A stretch of DNA of 60,833 nucleotides from Flavobacteriales bacterium UBA1694. Lineage in GTDB: Bacteria; Bacteroidota; Bacteroidia; Flavobacteriales; Weeksellaceae. This document shows positions 48,212 to 57,899 of this stretch, piece by piece (within the stretch, counting starts at the first letter, position 1; each line of letters begins with the position of its first letter). Under the pieces are notes generated by a model. That model was not told the DNA's origin, ran no database searches, and saw only the letters and a list, made by a program, of their open reading frames with translations. The stretch covers positions 22,278 to 83,110 of the forward strand of contig DCJS01000007.1 of assembly GCA_002319955.1 (NCBI GenBank). The letters are read 5' to 3'. The translations under genes and the position numbers were made by a program.

Positions 48212-49786
48212 TTAGGCCAATTGCTTCTGCGTCTTCTCAGAAATCAGCCACAGGCCTATAAAAGTAAGCAGTCCATTAATCACAATCAACTCAACGCCAA
48301 TCTGATAGGCCGAGGTATGGGTAACCAAATAGTTTATTCCATAAGTTAATAGTGGAGCGATTAGCGTGACAATCAAGATTCGTCCTTTCTTTTCTATCGC
48401 GAATTTTGTAAAAATCCCAAAGGCGAAAAGTCCGAGTAATGGGCCGTAGGTGTAGCCTGCGACTTCCATGATTAGGTAAACAATTGACTTATCATTGATT
48501 ATTTTAAAAGCCATAATGAGTAAAAAGAAAACCACCGTAAAGACAAGGTGAATCCGAATCCTTAAACGCTTCTTTTGCTTCTCGGTCATTAGCTCGTTGT
48601 CATTAAGTCTTAGTAGATCGACGCAGTAGGAGCTCGTGACTGCCGTAAGAGCCCCATCGGCAGACGGAAATAGCGCTGATACCAGGCCGATAATAAACAC
48701 CACCGAAATCACAAGCGGGAAATACCCATTGAGAGAAAGCGCTGGAAATAAATCATCACCCATAATGTTGGTGACATTACCTGAGGCATCCGGAAATCCA
48801 AAGGCAGACACAAGACTTTGCTTTCCATCAACCACTTGCACTAAACTCTGATACACTGCCCCATTTTCCATAGCAAATAAATAAAGCAAGCCACCTAGAA
48901 AGAGAAAGGCAAGGTTGACAAATAACAGCGTTGCTGCAAAAGTCAGCATGTTTTTCTTAGAATTGTGGAGATTGTCCACCGAAATGTTTTTCTGCATCAT
49001 TTCCTGATCTAGTCCTGTCATAGCGATTGTAATGAACATTCCTCCGATGACCGTTTTAAGAAAATGCGTTTTTGAATTTACATCCGTGTTAATCAAATGC
49101 GTAAACTGTTGGTCCGCCAATTGGTTGTAGGCCTGCGTGACGTTTAGATCTAGAGACGACAGTATAAAGACGATACAGGCAATCAAACTGATAATCATAA
49201 AAGACGTCTGGAGCGTATCGGTAATAACAATAGTCTTTACTCCGCCCTCAAAGGTATAAAGAAGTACCATGAGTAAAATCACGACAGAGGTAAGCCAAAA
49301 GGGAATCCCAAGAGAGGAAAGTAAGAAAATTTGAAGCACGTTTACCACTAAGTAAAGCCTTGCTGTGGCTCCAATAGAGCGGGAAACGATGAAAAAAATC
49401 GATCCGATTTTATGCGCCTCCACATTAAAACGACGTCCCAAATAGGTGTAAATGGACGTCAGATTCATTTTATAGTAAAGTGGTAAGAGCACGAAGGCCA
49501 CAATAAAGTACCCAATGAAAAAGCCAAGGACCATCATATAGTACTCAAAACCACCAAAGGCATAATCCCCAACTGTGGCTTTTCCAACCGTGCCAGGCAC
49601 TGAAATAAATGTGACCCCACTCAGGGAGGTTCCAATCATTCCAAAGGCCACCAGCCACCATTTACTCTTTCTATTTCCTATGAAAAACGATTGGTTGTCT
49701 GAATTTCGACTCGTAAAATAAGCGATAACGAGCAAACCAATAAAATAGGCAAATACAAAACTGAGTAGAACGATACTTGGATTCAT
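48212..49786 (-). CDS. Sodium:solute symporter (SSS family)
   Basis: A 524-residue SSS/SLC5-type transporter with about 13 membrane helices on the LeuT fold. It begins with a periplasmic-side helix (SIVLLSFVFAYFIGLLVIA) and has the family G-rich helix 2 region (WLVAFGMIGTSLSGVTFIS) and the ALFPSADGALTAVTSSY segment of helix 9 with the Na2-site serine/threonine residues. The substrate (sugar, amino acid, sialic acid or other) is not deducible. Monocistronic; a minus-strand TATATTTG box at 49814-49807 provides the -7 element. Confidence 0.92.
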   Translation of the reverse strand: MNPSIVLLSFVFAYFIGLLVIAYFTSRNSDNQSFFIGNRKSKWWLVAFGMIGTSLSGVTFISVPGTVGKATVGDYAFGGFEYYMMVLGFFIGYFIVAFVLLPLYYKMNLTSIYTYLGRRFNVEAHKIGSIFFIVSRSIGATARLYLVVNVLQIFLLSSLGIPFWLTSVVILLMVLLYTFEGGVKTIVITDTLQTSFMIISLIACIVFILSSLDLNVTQAYNQLADQQFTHLINTDVNSKTHFLKTVIGGMFITIAMTGLDQEMMQKNISVDNLHNSKKNMLTFAATLLFVNLAFLFLGGLLYLFAMENGAVYQSLVQVVDGKQSLVSAFGFPDASGNVTNIMGDDLFPALSLNGYFPLVISVVFIIGLVSALFPSADGALTAVTSSYCVDLLRLNDNELMTEKQKKRLRIRIHLVFTVVFFLLIMAFKIINDKSIVYLIMEVAGYTYGPLLGLFAFGIFTKFAIEKKGRILIVTLIAPLLTYGINYLVTHTSAYQIGVELIVINGLLTFIGLWLISEKTQKQLA

Positions 49787-49866
49787 GCAATTGAAAATTA
49801 GTGAAGCAAATATAGTTTTTTTAGCTACTTAAAGCAGAAATGCCTTAAGGAATTTAAAAATTAAGC

Positions 49867-52128
49867 CTAGTATTTCGCGCTATTGTGAATGAACTCACGC
49901 AGTTTTTTGGTATTTCCGACCATCCACAGCATGTCATCCTCACGCAAAATTTGCGAAGAATCTGGATTCAGCATGCGTTCATCGCCCCGCTCGATTCCAA
50001 CAACTTGACTAATTAAGTCCTCACGAATATGGGACTCTCTTATACTCTTCCCAATGTACTTGCACTTCCCACTGAGCAGAATTTTCTTTAAAGCGATATC
50101 GTTCACATCGAACTCAGCCCACTCCTCATCTCTTTGGTCAAAAATTTCTCTGAAATTCTGAAACTGTTCATCCGTGCCTAAAATACCTACTCTATCGTAT
50201 GGAAGCAATCGGTTGTCTCTTCCAGGCAGATTTATCAGCGCGTCGCCACGTTTGATGTACACGACATTAATTCCATACTTTTCTTTCCATTGAAGTTCTT
50301 TTAATACGATTCCAATATATTTGGCCAGCGGATGAACCTCCATCACCGCAATATGAGCATCCCATGTCTTAAGCTTCTCTTTAAACTCGAGGTTCTTTTG
50401 CTTCATGTCATAAAACGTCTTGTTTTCTAGATAATCCTGGGTTTCGCGTTCATTAAAATTGCTGATAAATTGACTTTCGATTCGTTGGTAGATCGATTGA
50501 ATCCGTTTTGAAAAAAACCAAAGTAGGAACACCACCACCGGAAGCGCGACTAAGATGGCGTATTTAGTTGAAGTTAATTGATCCACAAAAAGACCGATCA
50601 AAAAGACCCCTACAAGAAAACGAATCACGTTAAGTGCGACGACGATTGTTGAATTCAAATCCCCTGTCCCTGCACTTTTAGGCTGCTTGGTTAGGATTGC
50701 CCAAAGGAATGGGGCTGAGATCAGTGTCGCCAGGCCAATGACAATTGTGTTTTGATAAAGCGGGTCTTCGATATTCCGGTTGACAAACGGAATTAAGGTA
50801 AAACGGAAAAGCAGAATTATAGCAATTAAAATAATTGTATTGATTAAAATGATCCGTATATATTCCTTTGTAATGTTGTGCCACTTCGGGTTGGCATTCA
50901 TTTTCTCGGTGTCTAAGGAGTAACGCTCAATGCGCTCCACCCACTTTTCAGGTAGGCGTCGCATGATCCACTCGTAAAACGGATCGGCTAGCTTCATCAT
51001 GTACGGCGTAGTGAAGGTCGTGATCGCAGAGACCCCAACTGCAATTGGGAATAAGAAATCCGAAATAACCCCGAGCGAGAGCCCTAAGGTTGCCACAATG
51101 AACGCGAATTCTCCAATCTGAGCCATACTCATACCGACTTGAATGGACTGCTTTAGGGGTTGCCCTGAGATCAAAGCACCTAGGAAACTAAAGAAGAATT
51201 TACCAAATAAGGTTAAAAAGGTAATAGCCACAATTGGCACCGCATGTTCCACAATAGCATTCGGATCAATCATCATCCCGACAGAAACGAAAAATACGGT
51301 TCCAAAAAGCTGCTTAATAGGTCTTGTGACGTGCTCCACCTTTTCAGCCATGGTCGTCTCCGCAATGATAGACCCCATGACAAAGGCGCCTAATTCCGCA
51401 GAGAACCCGACTTGTGTGGCAAGAATAACCATCCCAAAACAGAGCCCTACAGCAAAAATAATGGTGGTTTCCTCATCAAATAATTTCTTCGCACGCTTAA
51501 GGAAACTTGGAAGAAGATAGATTCCCACCAAAAACCAGAGCACTAAAAAGAAAAGAAGTTTTAAAATGGTATAGATGATTTCAGAGCCTTCGAACTGCTG
51601 CGTTACCGCAACGGTTGATAGGAGTACCATTAATAAGATGACAATAATATCCTCAACAATTAAGACACCAAAGACAATTTGAGCGAACTGCTTCGTCTTT
51701 AAATTGAGCTCATCGAAGGCCTTTAAAATAATGGTGGTCGAAGACGAGGCCAGCATCCCTCCTAAAAAGAGGCTATCCATCTGATTCCAACCTAAAAAAT
51801 AGCCGGTCAAATACCCCCCAAGTCCAATGAAAAGAATTTCAACCACTGCCGTAATGGAGGCGGAGCCTCCAACACTCATCAGCTTTTTGAAACTAAATTC
51901 CAGACCTAAACTGAATAGAAGCATGATAACCCCGATTTCAGCAAACGTATCGATGTTTTTCTCATCAACCACCGTTGGAACCAAATTAAAATGCGGCCCA
52001 ACTAGGAATCCAGCAATGATGTACCCTAAGACAAGAGGCTGTTTAATCTTTCTAAACAAGAGTGCTACAAACGCTCCAACTAAAAGAATTAGGGCGAGAT
52101 CAGTAATAAGTTCAGGAATGTGAGCCAT
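49867..52128 (-). CDS. CPA2-family cation:proton antiporter with TrkA-C domain
   Basis: A 753-residue antiporter. The N-terminal Na+/H+ exchanger domain (about 1-390, 12 helices) includes FRKIKQPLVLGYIIAGFLVGP and ELGAFVMGSIIAET, where CPA2 proteins have the ion-binding acidic residue. A second hydrophobic block (about 425-545) is followed by a cytoplasmic part with two TrkA-C-like segments (HPLAKYIGIVLKELQW; GKSIRESHIREDLISQVVGIERG). There is no clear Rossmann TrkA-N domain. It is probably a K+/H+ or Na+/H+ antiporter for pH or ion stress, with gating by a ligand of TrkA-C. Confidence 0.92.
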   Translation of the reverse strand: MAHIPELITDLALILLVGAFVALLFRKIKQPLVLGYIIAGFLVGPHFNLVPTVVDEKNIDTFAEIGVIMLLFSLGLEFSFKKLMSVGGSASITAVVEILFIGLGGYLTGYFLGWNQMDSLFLGGMLASSSTTIILKAFDELNLKTKQFAQIVFGVLIVEDIIVILLMVLLSTVAVTQQFEGSEIIYTILKLLFFLVLWFLVGIYLLPSFLKRAKKLFDEETTIIFAVGLCFGMVILATQVGFSAELGAFVMGSIIAETTMAEKVEHVTRPIKQLFGTVFFVSVGMMIDPNAIVEHAVPIVAITFLTLFGKFFFSFLGALISGQPLKQSIQVGMSMAQIGEFAFIVATLGLSLGVISDFLFPIAVGVSAITTFTTPYMMKLADPFYEWIMRRLPEKWVERIERYSLDTEKMNANPKWHNITKEYIRIILINTIILIAIILLFRFTLIPFVNRNIEDPLYQNTIVIGLATLISAPFLWAILTKQPKSAGTGDLNSTIVVALNVIRFLVGVFLIGLFVDQLTSTKYAILVALPVVVFLLWFFSKRIQSIYQRIESQFISNFNERETQDYLENKTFYDMKQKNLEFKEKLKTWDAHIAVMEVHPLAKYIGIVLKELQWKEKYGINVVYIKRGDALINLPGRDNRLLPYDRVGILGTDEQFQNFREIFDQRDEEWAEFDVNDIALKKILLSGKCKYIGKSIRESHIREDLISQVVGIERGDERMLNPDSSQILREDDMLWMVGNTKKLREFIHNSAKY

Positions 52129-52213
52129 GGGTTCAATGAAATTTGAGGTTTAGAATTGAATCGGAAAGATCAGTGGGAAAAATAACTGCGTCGCCTCATT
52201 TATCCCATTTTTA

Positions 52214-52244
52214 CAAATTTACCATTTTTCAAGCACTTTTCAAA
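52214..52244 (-). promoter_or_regulatory. Promoter of the CPA2 antiporter gene
   Basis: Minus strand TTTG (52244-52241), 19 bp, TAAATTTG (52221-52214): an exact consensus match, leaving a leader of about 80 nt before the ATG at 52128. Confidence 0.72.
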
Positions 52245-52267
52245 CTCCTTTTGTTGATTAAAAAATT

Positions 52268-52549
52268 CTACAGGACATCCTGCAAATCGGTATTTCTTTC
52301 GATAGTCACCTTGGCGTAAGGACAAAGAGGAATTACCTTAACGCCTTGCGATCTTGCGAATTCAACTCCGGCTACGACCAGCTTCTTGGCGAGTCCCTTG
52401 CCGCCAAATTTTGGGTCAACCTGCGTATGGTCAATAATAAATTTATCGGTACCTGCCCAAGTGTAAGTCATTTCACCCGCGCGCTGTTGATCGAAATAGA
52501 TTTCGAACAGACCATTTTTTTCGTTGTTTTGATGTTTAATTTCAATCAT
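52268..52549 (-). CDS. Small GNAT-like N-acetyltransferase (YjdJ type)
   Basis: A 93-residue minimal GNAT fold. Acetyl-CoA-binding motif A is VDPKFGGKGLAKKLVVAGVEFAR in pieces, with the loop GGKGLAKKL, followed by the VIPLCPYAKVTIERN strand-helix that carries the conserved CPYA. The substrate is unknown. It lies 42 bases downstream of the pirin gene in the same direction and may share its transcript. Confidence 0.9.
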   Translation of the reverse strand: MIEIKHQNNEKNGLFEIYFDQQRAGEMTYTWAGTDKFIIDHTQVDPKFGGKGLAKKLVVAGVEFARSQGVKVIPLCPYAKVTIERNTDLQDVL

Positions 52550-52591
52550 AGTATAAGATCTTAGGTCGTTTATTAAGAAGTGAAAAATTGT

Positions 52592-53491
52592 CTATCGGTT
52601 CTTGAGAATTGACTTTGGTAGGCGAATATAGTCGCCATCATCCCCAATGACTTTAGGAAAAGCCTCGGGATCCTGATCATGCCAGTCTCGTTTCGCCTGT
52701 TCAATGATCTCTTTCTCTGAACTTACAAAATTCCAAAAAATATAGCGTTCCTCCTCAAAAGGCTCCCCACCAAATAAAAGGATGGTGGTGTTCTCCCGCA
52801 TTTCAAACTCACATAAGGTGGCATTTTTCGCAATAATGAGTTGTTTGGTCCCCATTTCCTGTGAGTCCAATATAACAGATCCTTCCACTACATACATGCC
52901 GACCTCCCCAAAAAGATGCGCTCCGATATCGAGTGTAACTGCATTTTTCGATTTAATTTCGAGAAAATAAAGCGGACTCAGTACCGGCACGGGTGAGCGC
53001 CGACCAAAGACTTCACCCGCAATAAGTTTAAAGTTTGCCCCGTCCATTTCCCAGGTAGGAATCGCACTGGCCTCCGTATGGCTAAAGCTTGGCTCAATTT
53101 GCTCCTGTCCTTTTGGTAGACCCACCCAGATTTGAAATCCATGAAGCGATTTTGAGGACGAACGCAAATACTCTGGTGTTCGTTCAGAGTGCACCACACC
53201 TTTTCCAGCAGTCATCCAATTGACTGCTCCAGGAGAAATCTCTACAGCGCTCCCTAGACTGTCGCGGTGAAAGATGGAACCTTCCATTAAGTAAGTAAGT
53301 GTAGAGAGTCCAATATGCGGATGTGGACCGACGTCCAAATTTTGATATTCACTTAATTTTGCGGGTCCCATATGGTCAATAAAGACAAAAGGTCCCACCG
53401 CTCGCTTTTCGCGGAATGGAAGCAGGCGTCCAACTAGAAAGTTTCCAATGTCTGCTGCTTTTTCTTCAATGATAAGTCCGATGTTTGACAT
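52592..53491 (-). CDS. Pirin-family bicupin
   Basis: A 299-residue pirin. The N-terminal cupin has the metal ligands in DVGPHPHIGLSTLTYLMEG (two His), HRDSLGS and VHSERTP (His, Glu). The C-terminal domain has GEVFGRRSPVPVLSP and AHLFGEVGMYVVEG. Known pirins act as quercetin dioxygenases or redox-sensing partners; the role here is not determined. It is followed by the GNAT gene and preceded by the luciferase-like oxidoreductase gene, all on the minus strand. Confidence 0.94.
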   Translation of the reverse strand: MSNIGLIIEEKAADIGNFLVGRLLPFREKRAVGPFVFIDHMGPAKLSEYQNLDVGPHPHIGLSTLTYLMEGSIFHRDSLGSAVEISPGAVNWMTAGKGVVHSERTPEYLRSSSKSLHGFQIWVGLPKGQEQIEPSFSHTEASAIPTWEMDGANFKLIAGEVFGRRSPVPVLSPLYFLEIKSKNAVTLDIGAHLFGEVGMYVVEGSVILDSQEMGTKQLIIAKNATLCEFEMRENTTILLFGGEPFEEERYIFWNFVSSEKEIIEQAKRDWHDQDPEAFPKVIGDDGDYIRLPKSILKNR

Positions 53492-53619
53492 AGTGGTCTG
53501 TTTTTATTTAACTCGTTACAAATAGTTCGTTTCCACGTATTTTAAAGGGCCGTTCTTTAAATACCTCTAGGGACTAAGTTATTAATAATTCGGTTAGCCT
53601 CTTTAGAGACTCCAAAAAT

Positions 53620-54666
53620 TTAATCAATTTTCAGCCTTCGTTTTACCTCAGGAATGACCTGCGTGGCGTAAAGTTCTATGGACTTCATGGTAAGTTCATG
53701 CGGCACAAAGCCTAAGGAGGCCTGAGCAAAGAACCGCGTATATCCGAAGAGCTTATGTTCATAGACTAGTTTCTCAACCACCTGCTCCACGCCCCCTACG
53801 AGTAAGGAACCTTGGTCGCTTCTCATGAATTCGAACTGCTCACGGCTCATGGGCTGCCATCCTCGTGATTTACCAACGCGATCCATCATCTGCGCATAAT
53901 AAGGGAAGAAATCGTCCGCGACCTTTTGGTCATCTTCACCAATAAAGACATGGTTATTGATACCCACTTGCAAGTCCTGTGGTGCAGTTCCAGATTCTAG
54001 AGCCGACTTTTTATAATAGTCGATAAAGGGCACGAAATTCTGAGGCATTCCTCCAATAATAGCAAGCATTAAGGGTAATTTATTCTTTGCTGCTCGTAGA
54101 GCCGAAGAGGGGGTCCCTCCGGCCGCAATCCAAATCGGAATCTCACCCTTGAGAGCTCGGGGATAAACCCCTAAATTCGTAATCGAAGGGCGCTGAGTCC
54201 CAGACCATGAGACGACAGAATCACGGTTAATTTTTAAAAGTAAGTCAAGCTTTTCTTCAAACAGTTCATTATAATAGGCCAAATCATAGCCGAAAAGTGG
54301 AAAGCTCTCGGTAAAGGAACCTCGACCAGCCATAATCTCAGCACGCCCTCCAGAAATCAGATCTAACGTTGCAAATTGCTGGTAAACTCGAACTGGATCC
54401 TCGGAACTTAAAACCGTCACACCTGTGGAAAGTTTGATTCGAGAAGTCAGTGCCGCGGCAGCAGCCAAAACGGTAGTTGGAGAAGACACAGCGTAATCTT
54501 CGCGATGGTGCTCTCCGAGTCCAAACACATCAATTCCTAAACGGTCTGCTAGCTGAATTTCCTCGAGCAAGTTTTGAATTCGTTGATGGGCATTCTTCCC
54601 GCTTCCAGTAGTAGTCTCGGGTGCCATATCGGCAAAGGTCATAAGACCAAACTCTATTGTTTTCAT
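53620..54666 (-). CDS. LLM-class (luciferase-like) flavin-dependent oxidoreductase
   Basis: A 348-residue TIM-barrel flavoprotein of the luciferase-like monooxygenase superfamily, single-chain LLM type. Motifs: GLGEHHREDYAVSSP, TGVTVLSSEDPVRVYQQFATLD and GRAEIMAGRGSF (FMN/F420-type phosphate site), plus PIWIAAGGTPSS. In this phylum it most likely uses FMN. Substrate unknown. It lies between the pirin and catalase genes, with a 128-base gap before pirin in which I see no terminator. Confidence 0.92.
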   Translation of the reverse strand: MKTIEFGLMTFADMAPETTTGSGKNAHQRIQNLLEEIQLADRLGIDVFGLGEHHREDYAVSSPTTVLAAAAALTSRIKLSTGVTVLSSEDPVRVYQQFATLDLISGGRAEIMAGRGSFTESFPLFGYDLAYYNELFEEKLDLLLKINRDSVVSWSGTQRPSITNLGVYPRALKGEIPIWIAAGGTPSSALRAAKNKLPLMLAIIGGMPQNFVPFIDYYKKSALESGTAPQDLQVGINNHVFIGEDDQKVADDFFPYYAQMMDRVGKSRGWQPMSREQFEFMRSDQGSLLVGGVEQVVEKLVYEHKLFGYTRFFAQASLGFVPHELTMKSIELYATQVIPEVKRRLKID

Positions 54667-54787
54667 AGATCTGCGTGTATGTTATCGTTTACATCGTCGT
54701 GGGAATAGACCCGAAACGATTTATCAAAAATAGGAAAAACCAAATGACTATCCGTTGACATAAGGTAAGTACTAAACTACAAAAAAA

Positions 54788-54805
54788 GGCCTCCAAATGG
54801 AGGCC
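54788..54805 (-). terminator. Terminator of the catalase gene
   Basis: Stem GGCCTCC / GGAGGCC, loop AAAT, followed on the minus strand by seven T residues; 17 bases after the catalase stop. Confidence 0.88.
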
Positions 54806-54821
54806 CAAACAATTCAAAAGT

Positions 54822-56336
54822 TTAATGATCACTCGGTTTTGGTGCCCACCGATCGTAAGGAGTCAGATCGAAAGCATCGACCTGCTCCATGGTAAGTCCT
54901 AGGGCCAGTGCCACTCCGGTTCCATACTCAGGATCTGCTTTGAAGCAATTCCGAATATGACGAACTTGAATAAATAGCTCCGCACCACCGATTTGTCTTG
55001 CCGTATTTTCAAAAAGCACGGCGTCCTTTCCTTCCGCTTTAATGATCCTGAACAGATCGCCCGGTTGGGTGAAATAATCGGTATCATCGTCTCTGAAGTT
55101 ATGAGCATACGCATCACCACTAAGTTCTAATGGCGGCTCCTTTGCAGAAGGGTCCTCTTGCCATTCGCCATAGCTGTTTGGATTGTAATGAAGGGTCGAG
55201 CCATAATTACCATCGACACGCATAGCCCCATCGCGGTGAAACGCATGGTAAGGGCATTTAGGTTTATTTACTGGAATTTGGAAATGGTTTACACCGAGGC
55301 GGTAGCGCTGCGCATCGCCGTAGGAAAACAATCTGCCTTGGAGCATTTTATCCGGTGAAAACCCAATACCAGGAACAATATTGGTTGGGTTAAATGCTGC
55401 CTGTTCCACATCTTGGAAGTAATTTTCAGGATTTCGGTTTAACTCAAATTCACCTACAGGAATTAACGGGAAGTCTTTCTTAGACCAAACTTTCGTTAAA
55501 TCAAACGGGTGGAACCTGTAAGTCTTAGCCTGCTCTTCGGTCATGATTTGAATGAATAACTTCCATTTTGGAAAGTCTCCTCGGTCAATGGCTTCAAGTA
55601 GGTCACGCTGGGAAGATTCACGGTCACTTCCAATTAGGTCACTTGATTCCTGATCTGAAAGATTCTCAATACCTTGTTGGGTACGGAAATGAAATTTGAC
55701 CCAATGCCTAACATTTTCTTTGTTAATGAAGCTGTATGTATGGCTTCCAAAACCGTGCATGTGTCGAAATCCTTTTGGGATACCACGGTCACTCATCACG
55801 ATGGTCACCTGGTGTAGTGCTTCAGGTAGTAATGTCCAGAAATCCCAATTCGCATTTGCGCTACGCATGTTTGTTCTTGGATCGCGTTTAACGGCGTGAT
55901 TTAGATCTGGAAATTTCATTGGATCTCTAAAGAAAAATACAGGCGTATTGTTTCCAACTAAATCCCAAATTCCTTCGTCCGTATAAAATTTCAAGGCAAA
56001 GCCTCGGATGTCTCGTTCAGCATCGGCCGCTCCTCTTTCTCCGGCGACGGTTGAGAAGCGTGCAAACATATCCGTTTTCTTTCCAATTTCACCAAAAATT
56101 GCCGCCTTACTATACTGAGAAATATCGTGGGTTACAGTAAAGGTTCCAAAAGCACCTGAGCCTTTAGCGTGCATTCTTCGCTCCGGAATAACCTCACGAT
56201 CGAAGTTGGCCATCTTTTCTAGAAACCAAAAATCTTGCATTAAAAGCGGACCTCTCGGGCCAGCGGTCATCGAATTTTGATTGTCTGGTACGGGTGCACC
56301 GGATTGCCTCGTTAGTTTTTTGTTTTTGTCTTCCAT
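54822..56336 (-). CDS. katA: Monofunctional heme catalase
   Basis: A 504-residue small-subunit catalase, degrading H2O2 to O2 and water. Catalytic His56 is in RRMHAKGSGAFGTF, the catalytic Asn in VGNNTPVFFFRD, and the proximal heme Tyr in RLFSYGDAQRYRLG. The NADPH-binding and wrapping regions are present and no signal peptide is seen, so it is cytosolic. Monocistronic with its own terminator. A weak -7 box (GATATTTG, minus, 56391-56384) has no proper -33, which fits regulation by an activator such as OxyR, though no OxyR gene is in the window. Confidence 0.97.
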   Translation of the reverse strand: MEDKNKKLTRQSGAPVPDNQNSMTAGPRGPLLMQDFWFLEKMANFDREVIPERRMHAKGSGAFGTFTVTHDISQYSKAAIFGEIGKKTDMFARFSTVAGERGAADAERDIRGFALKFYTDEGIWDLVGNNTPVFFFRDPMKFPDLNHAVKRDPRTNMRSANANWDFWTLLPEALHQVTIVMSDRGIPKGFRHMHGFGSHTYSFINKENVRHWVKFHFRTQQGIENLSDQESSDLIGSDRESSQRDLLEAIDRGDFPKWKLFIQIMTEEQAKTYRFHPFDLTKVWSKKDFPLIPVGEFELNRNPENYFQDVEQAAFNPTNIVPGIGFSPDKMLQGRLFSYGDAQRYRLGVNHFQIPVNKPKCPYHAFHRDGAMRVDGNYGSTLHYNPNSYGEWQEDPSAKEPPLELSGDAYAHNFRDDDTDYFTQPGDLFRIIKAEGKDAVLFENTARQIGGAELFIQVRHIRNCFKADPEYGTGVALALGLTMEQVDAFDLTPYDRWAPKPSDH

Positions 56337-56483
56337 AGTATTTGCAATTTAAATTTAGGTAAATGTAATTAGATACTAACAATCAAATATCACCAAACCA
56401 ATAGATATAATCAATTTGCTAGCGGTTCAATTTGCTATTAAAATTACAAAATATAATTGAATTAAATCGTTTGAATACGGTGG

Positions 56484-57887
56484 CTATTTTTCAGTTCTTA
56501 AATTATTACCATCAAATTGATGAAGACGGCGGAAAATACCTCCCATGACAATGGTTAAAAAACCAACAAATAAAAATGTGTACCGAAATGCCGTGTGCAT
56601 TCCACCCTCAATTGGGCCCACCTGGTGCTGAAAGATGCGAAGAACCAAAAGACCAAAGGCGATACCAAACCCAATGGCTAACTGCTGATTCACGGCTAAA
56701 AGGGAGTTTCCACTGCTCGTGTGACTTTCTCGCAAATCAGCCAGAGAGATCGTACTCATGGAGGTAAATTGAATGGAGTTAAAGAACCCTAAGAGCGCAA
56801 GCAAAGGCACGAACCAATAAATGGAATCCGTTAGGGAGGGTATTGCAAGGGCCATAATAAGCACCCCAATTATGATTGTATTAATCCTTAAGGTTTTTCG
56901 GTAACCTATTTTATTTAGAATTCTTAAGACAGCCGATTTTCCAAACATAGCCGTAAGAGCCATTGGGGCAATAATCCATCCCGAAATAACCGCGCTCTCC
57001 CCGTAGGCAATTTGTACGAGTAGCGGCACGAGTAGAGGAATAGCGCTAATCCCTAATCGGGTCGCTAGATTCCCAACCACACCCACTCGAAAAGTCCGAA
57101 TCTGGAACAGATCCAAAGGGAAAATCGGATCCACTGTGCGTTTGGCGTGTTTGTAGTAAAAATAAAACATCAAAAAGCCTAAGATCACGATTAGTAATAC
57201 TGGCGTTATATTCTGCATGGTTCCAAATAACTCCAAGGAAATGGAAAGCGAAAGCGATGCAGCGCCAAATATCAAGAACCCTTTCAAATCAAAATGACCG
57301 CCCACACTTCTAAAATCAGGCATGTATTTGAGTCCAAGAATAACCCCCAGAATCCCAATCGGTATGTTAATCAGAAAAATCCAGTGCCAAGATAAATAAT
57401 CCACAAAATAGCCACCCACTAAGGGCCCTAGAACTGGTCCAATGAGCGCGGGAATTACAGCAAAATTTAAAGCTTTTAAGAGCTCATTCTTTTCAAACGT
57501 TTTTATTAGGGCAAGCCGCCCAACGGGGGTCATCAAAGACCCTCCCAAACCTTGCACAATGCGCGAGACCACGAGTTGATTCAAAGTTTGAGAGGCCGCA
57601 CAAAACACCGAACCTAAAGCAAAGAGTAAGATGGCAAACACGAATACTTTTCGTGTTCCAAAGCGGTCCGCTAGATAGCCACTGACGGGCATAAAGATTG
57701 CTAAGGTCAGAACGTAACTAATAATCGCATTTTGCATATGCAAAGGCGATTCATTTAAATCGATAGCAATCGAATTTAACGACGTGTTAAGAATGGTTGA
57801 ATCAAGCATCTGCATAAAAATTGCAGTGGCAAGAATAAAGGGTAAAATTTTCTTAGTGGTCGGCGTGACACGGTCCGATGTGAGCAT
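56484..57887 (-). CDS. MFS multidrug exporter, DHA2 family
   Basis: A 467-residue major-facilitator exporter with about 14 membrane helices. DHA2 signatures: motif D1-like MLDSTILNTSLNSIA in helix 1, motif A YLADRFGTRKVFV, GLGGSLMTPVGRL, and motif C PALIGPVLGPLVGGYFV in helix 5, which marks antiporters. It is close in layout to MdtD/EmrB but without an EmrA-type adaptor gene nearby, so export is probably across the inner membrane only. It lies 12 bases downstream of the DAO oxidase gene and probably shares its mRNA. Confidence 0.93.
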   Translation of the reverse strand: MLTSDRVTPTTKKILPFILATAIFMQMLDSTILNTSLNSIAIDLNESPLHMQNAIISYVLTLAIFMPVSGYLADRFGTRKVFVFAILLFALGSVFCAASQTLNQLVVSRIVQGLGGSLMTPVGRLALIKTFEKNELLKALNFAVIPALIGPVLGPLVGGYFVDYLSWHWIFLINIPIGILGVILGLKYMPDFRSVGGHFDLKGFLIFGAASLSLSISLELFGTMQNITPVLLIVILGFLMFYFYYKHAKRTVDPIFPLDLFQIRTFRVGVVGNLATRLGISAIPLLVPLLVQIAYGESAVISGWIIAPMALTAMFGKSAVLRILNKIGYRKTLRINTIIIGVLIMALAIPSLTDSIYWFVPLLALLGFFNSIQFTSMSTISLADLRESHTSSGNSLLAVNQQLAIGFGIAFGLLVLRIFQHQVGPIEGGMHTAFRYTFLFVGFLTIVMGGIFRRLHQFDGNNLRTEK

Positions 57888-57899
57888 AAGGCTATAGCA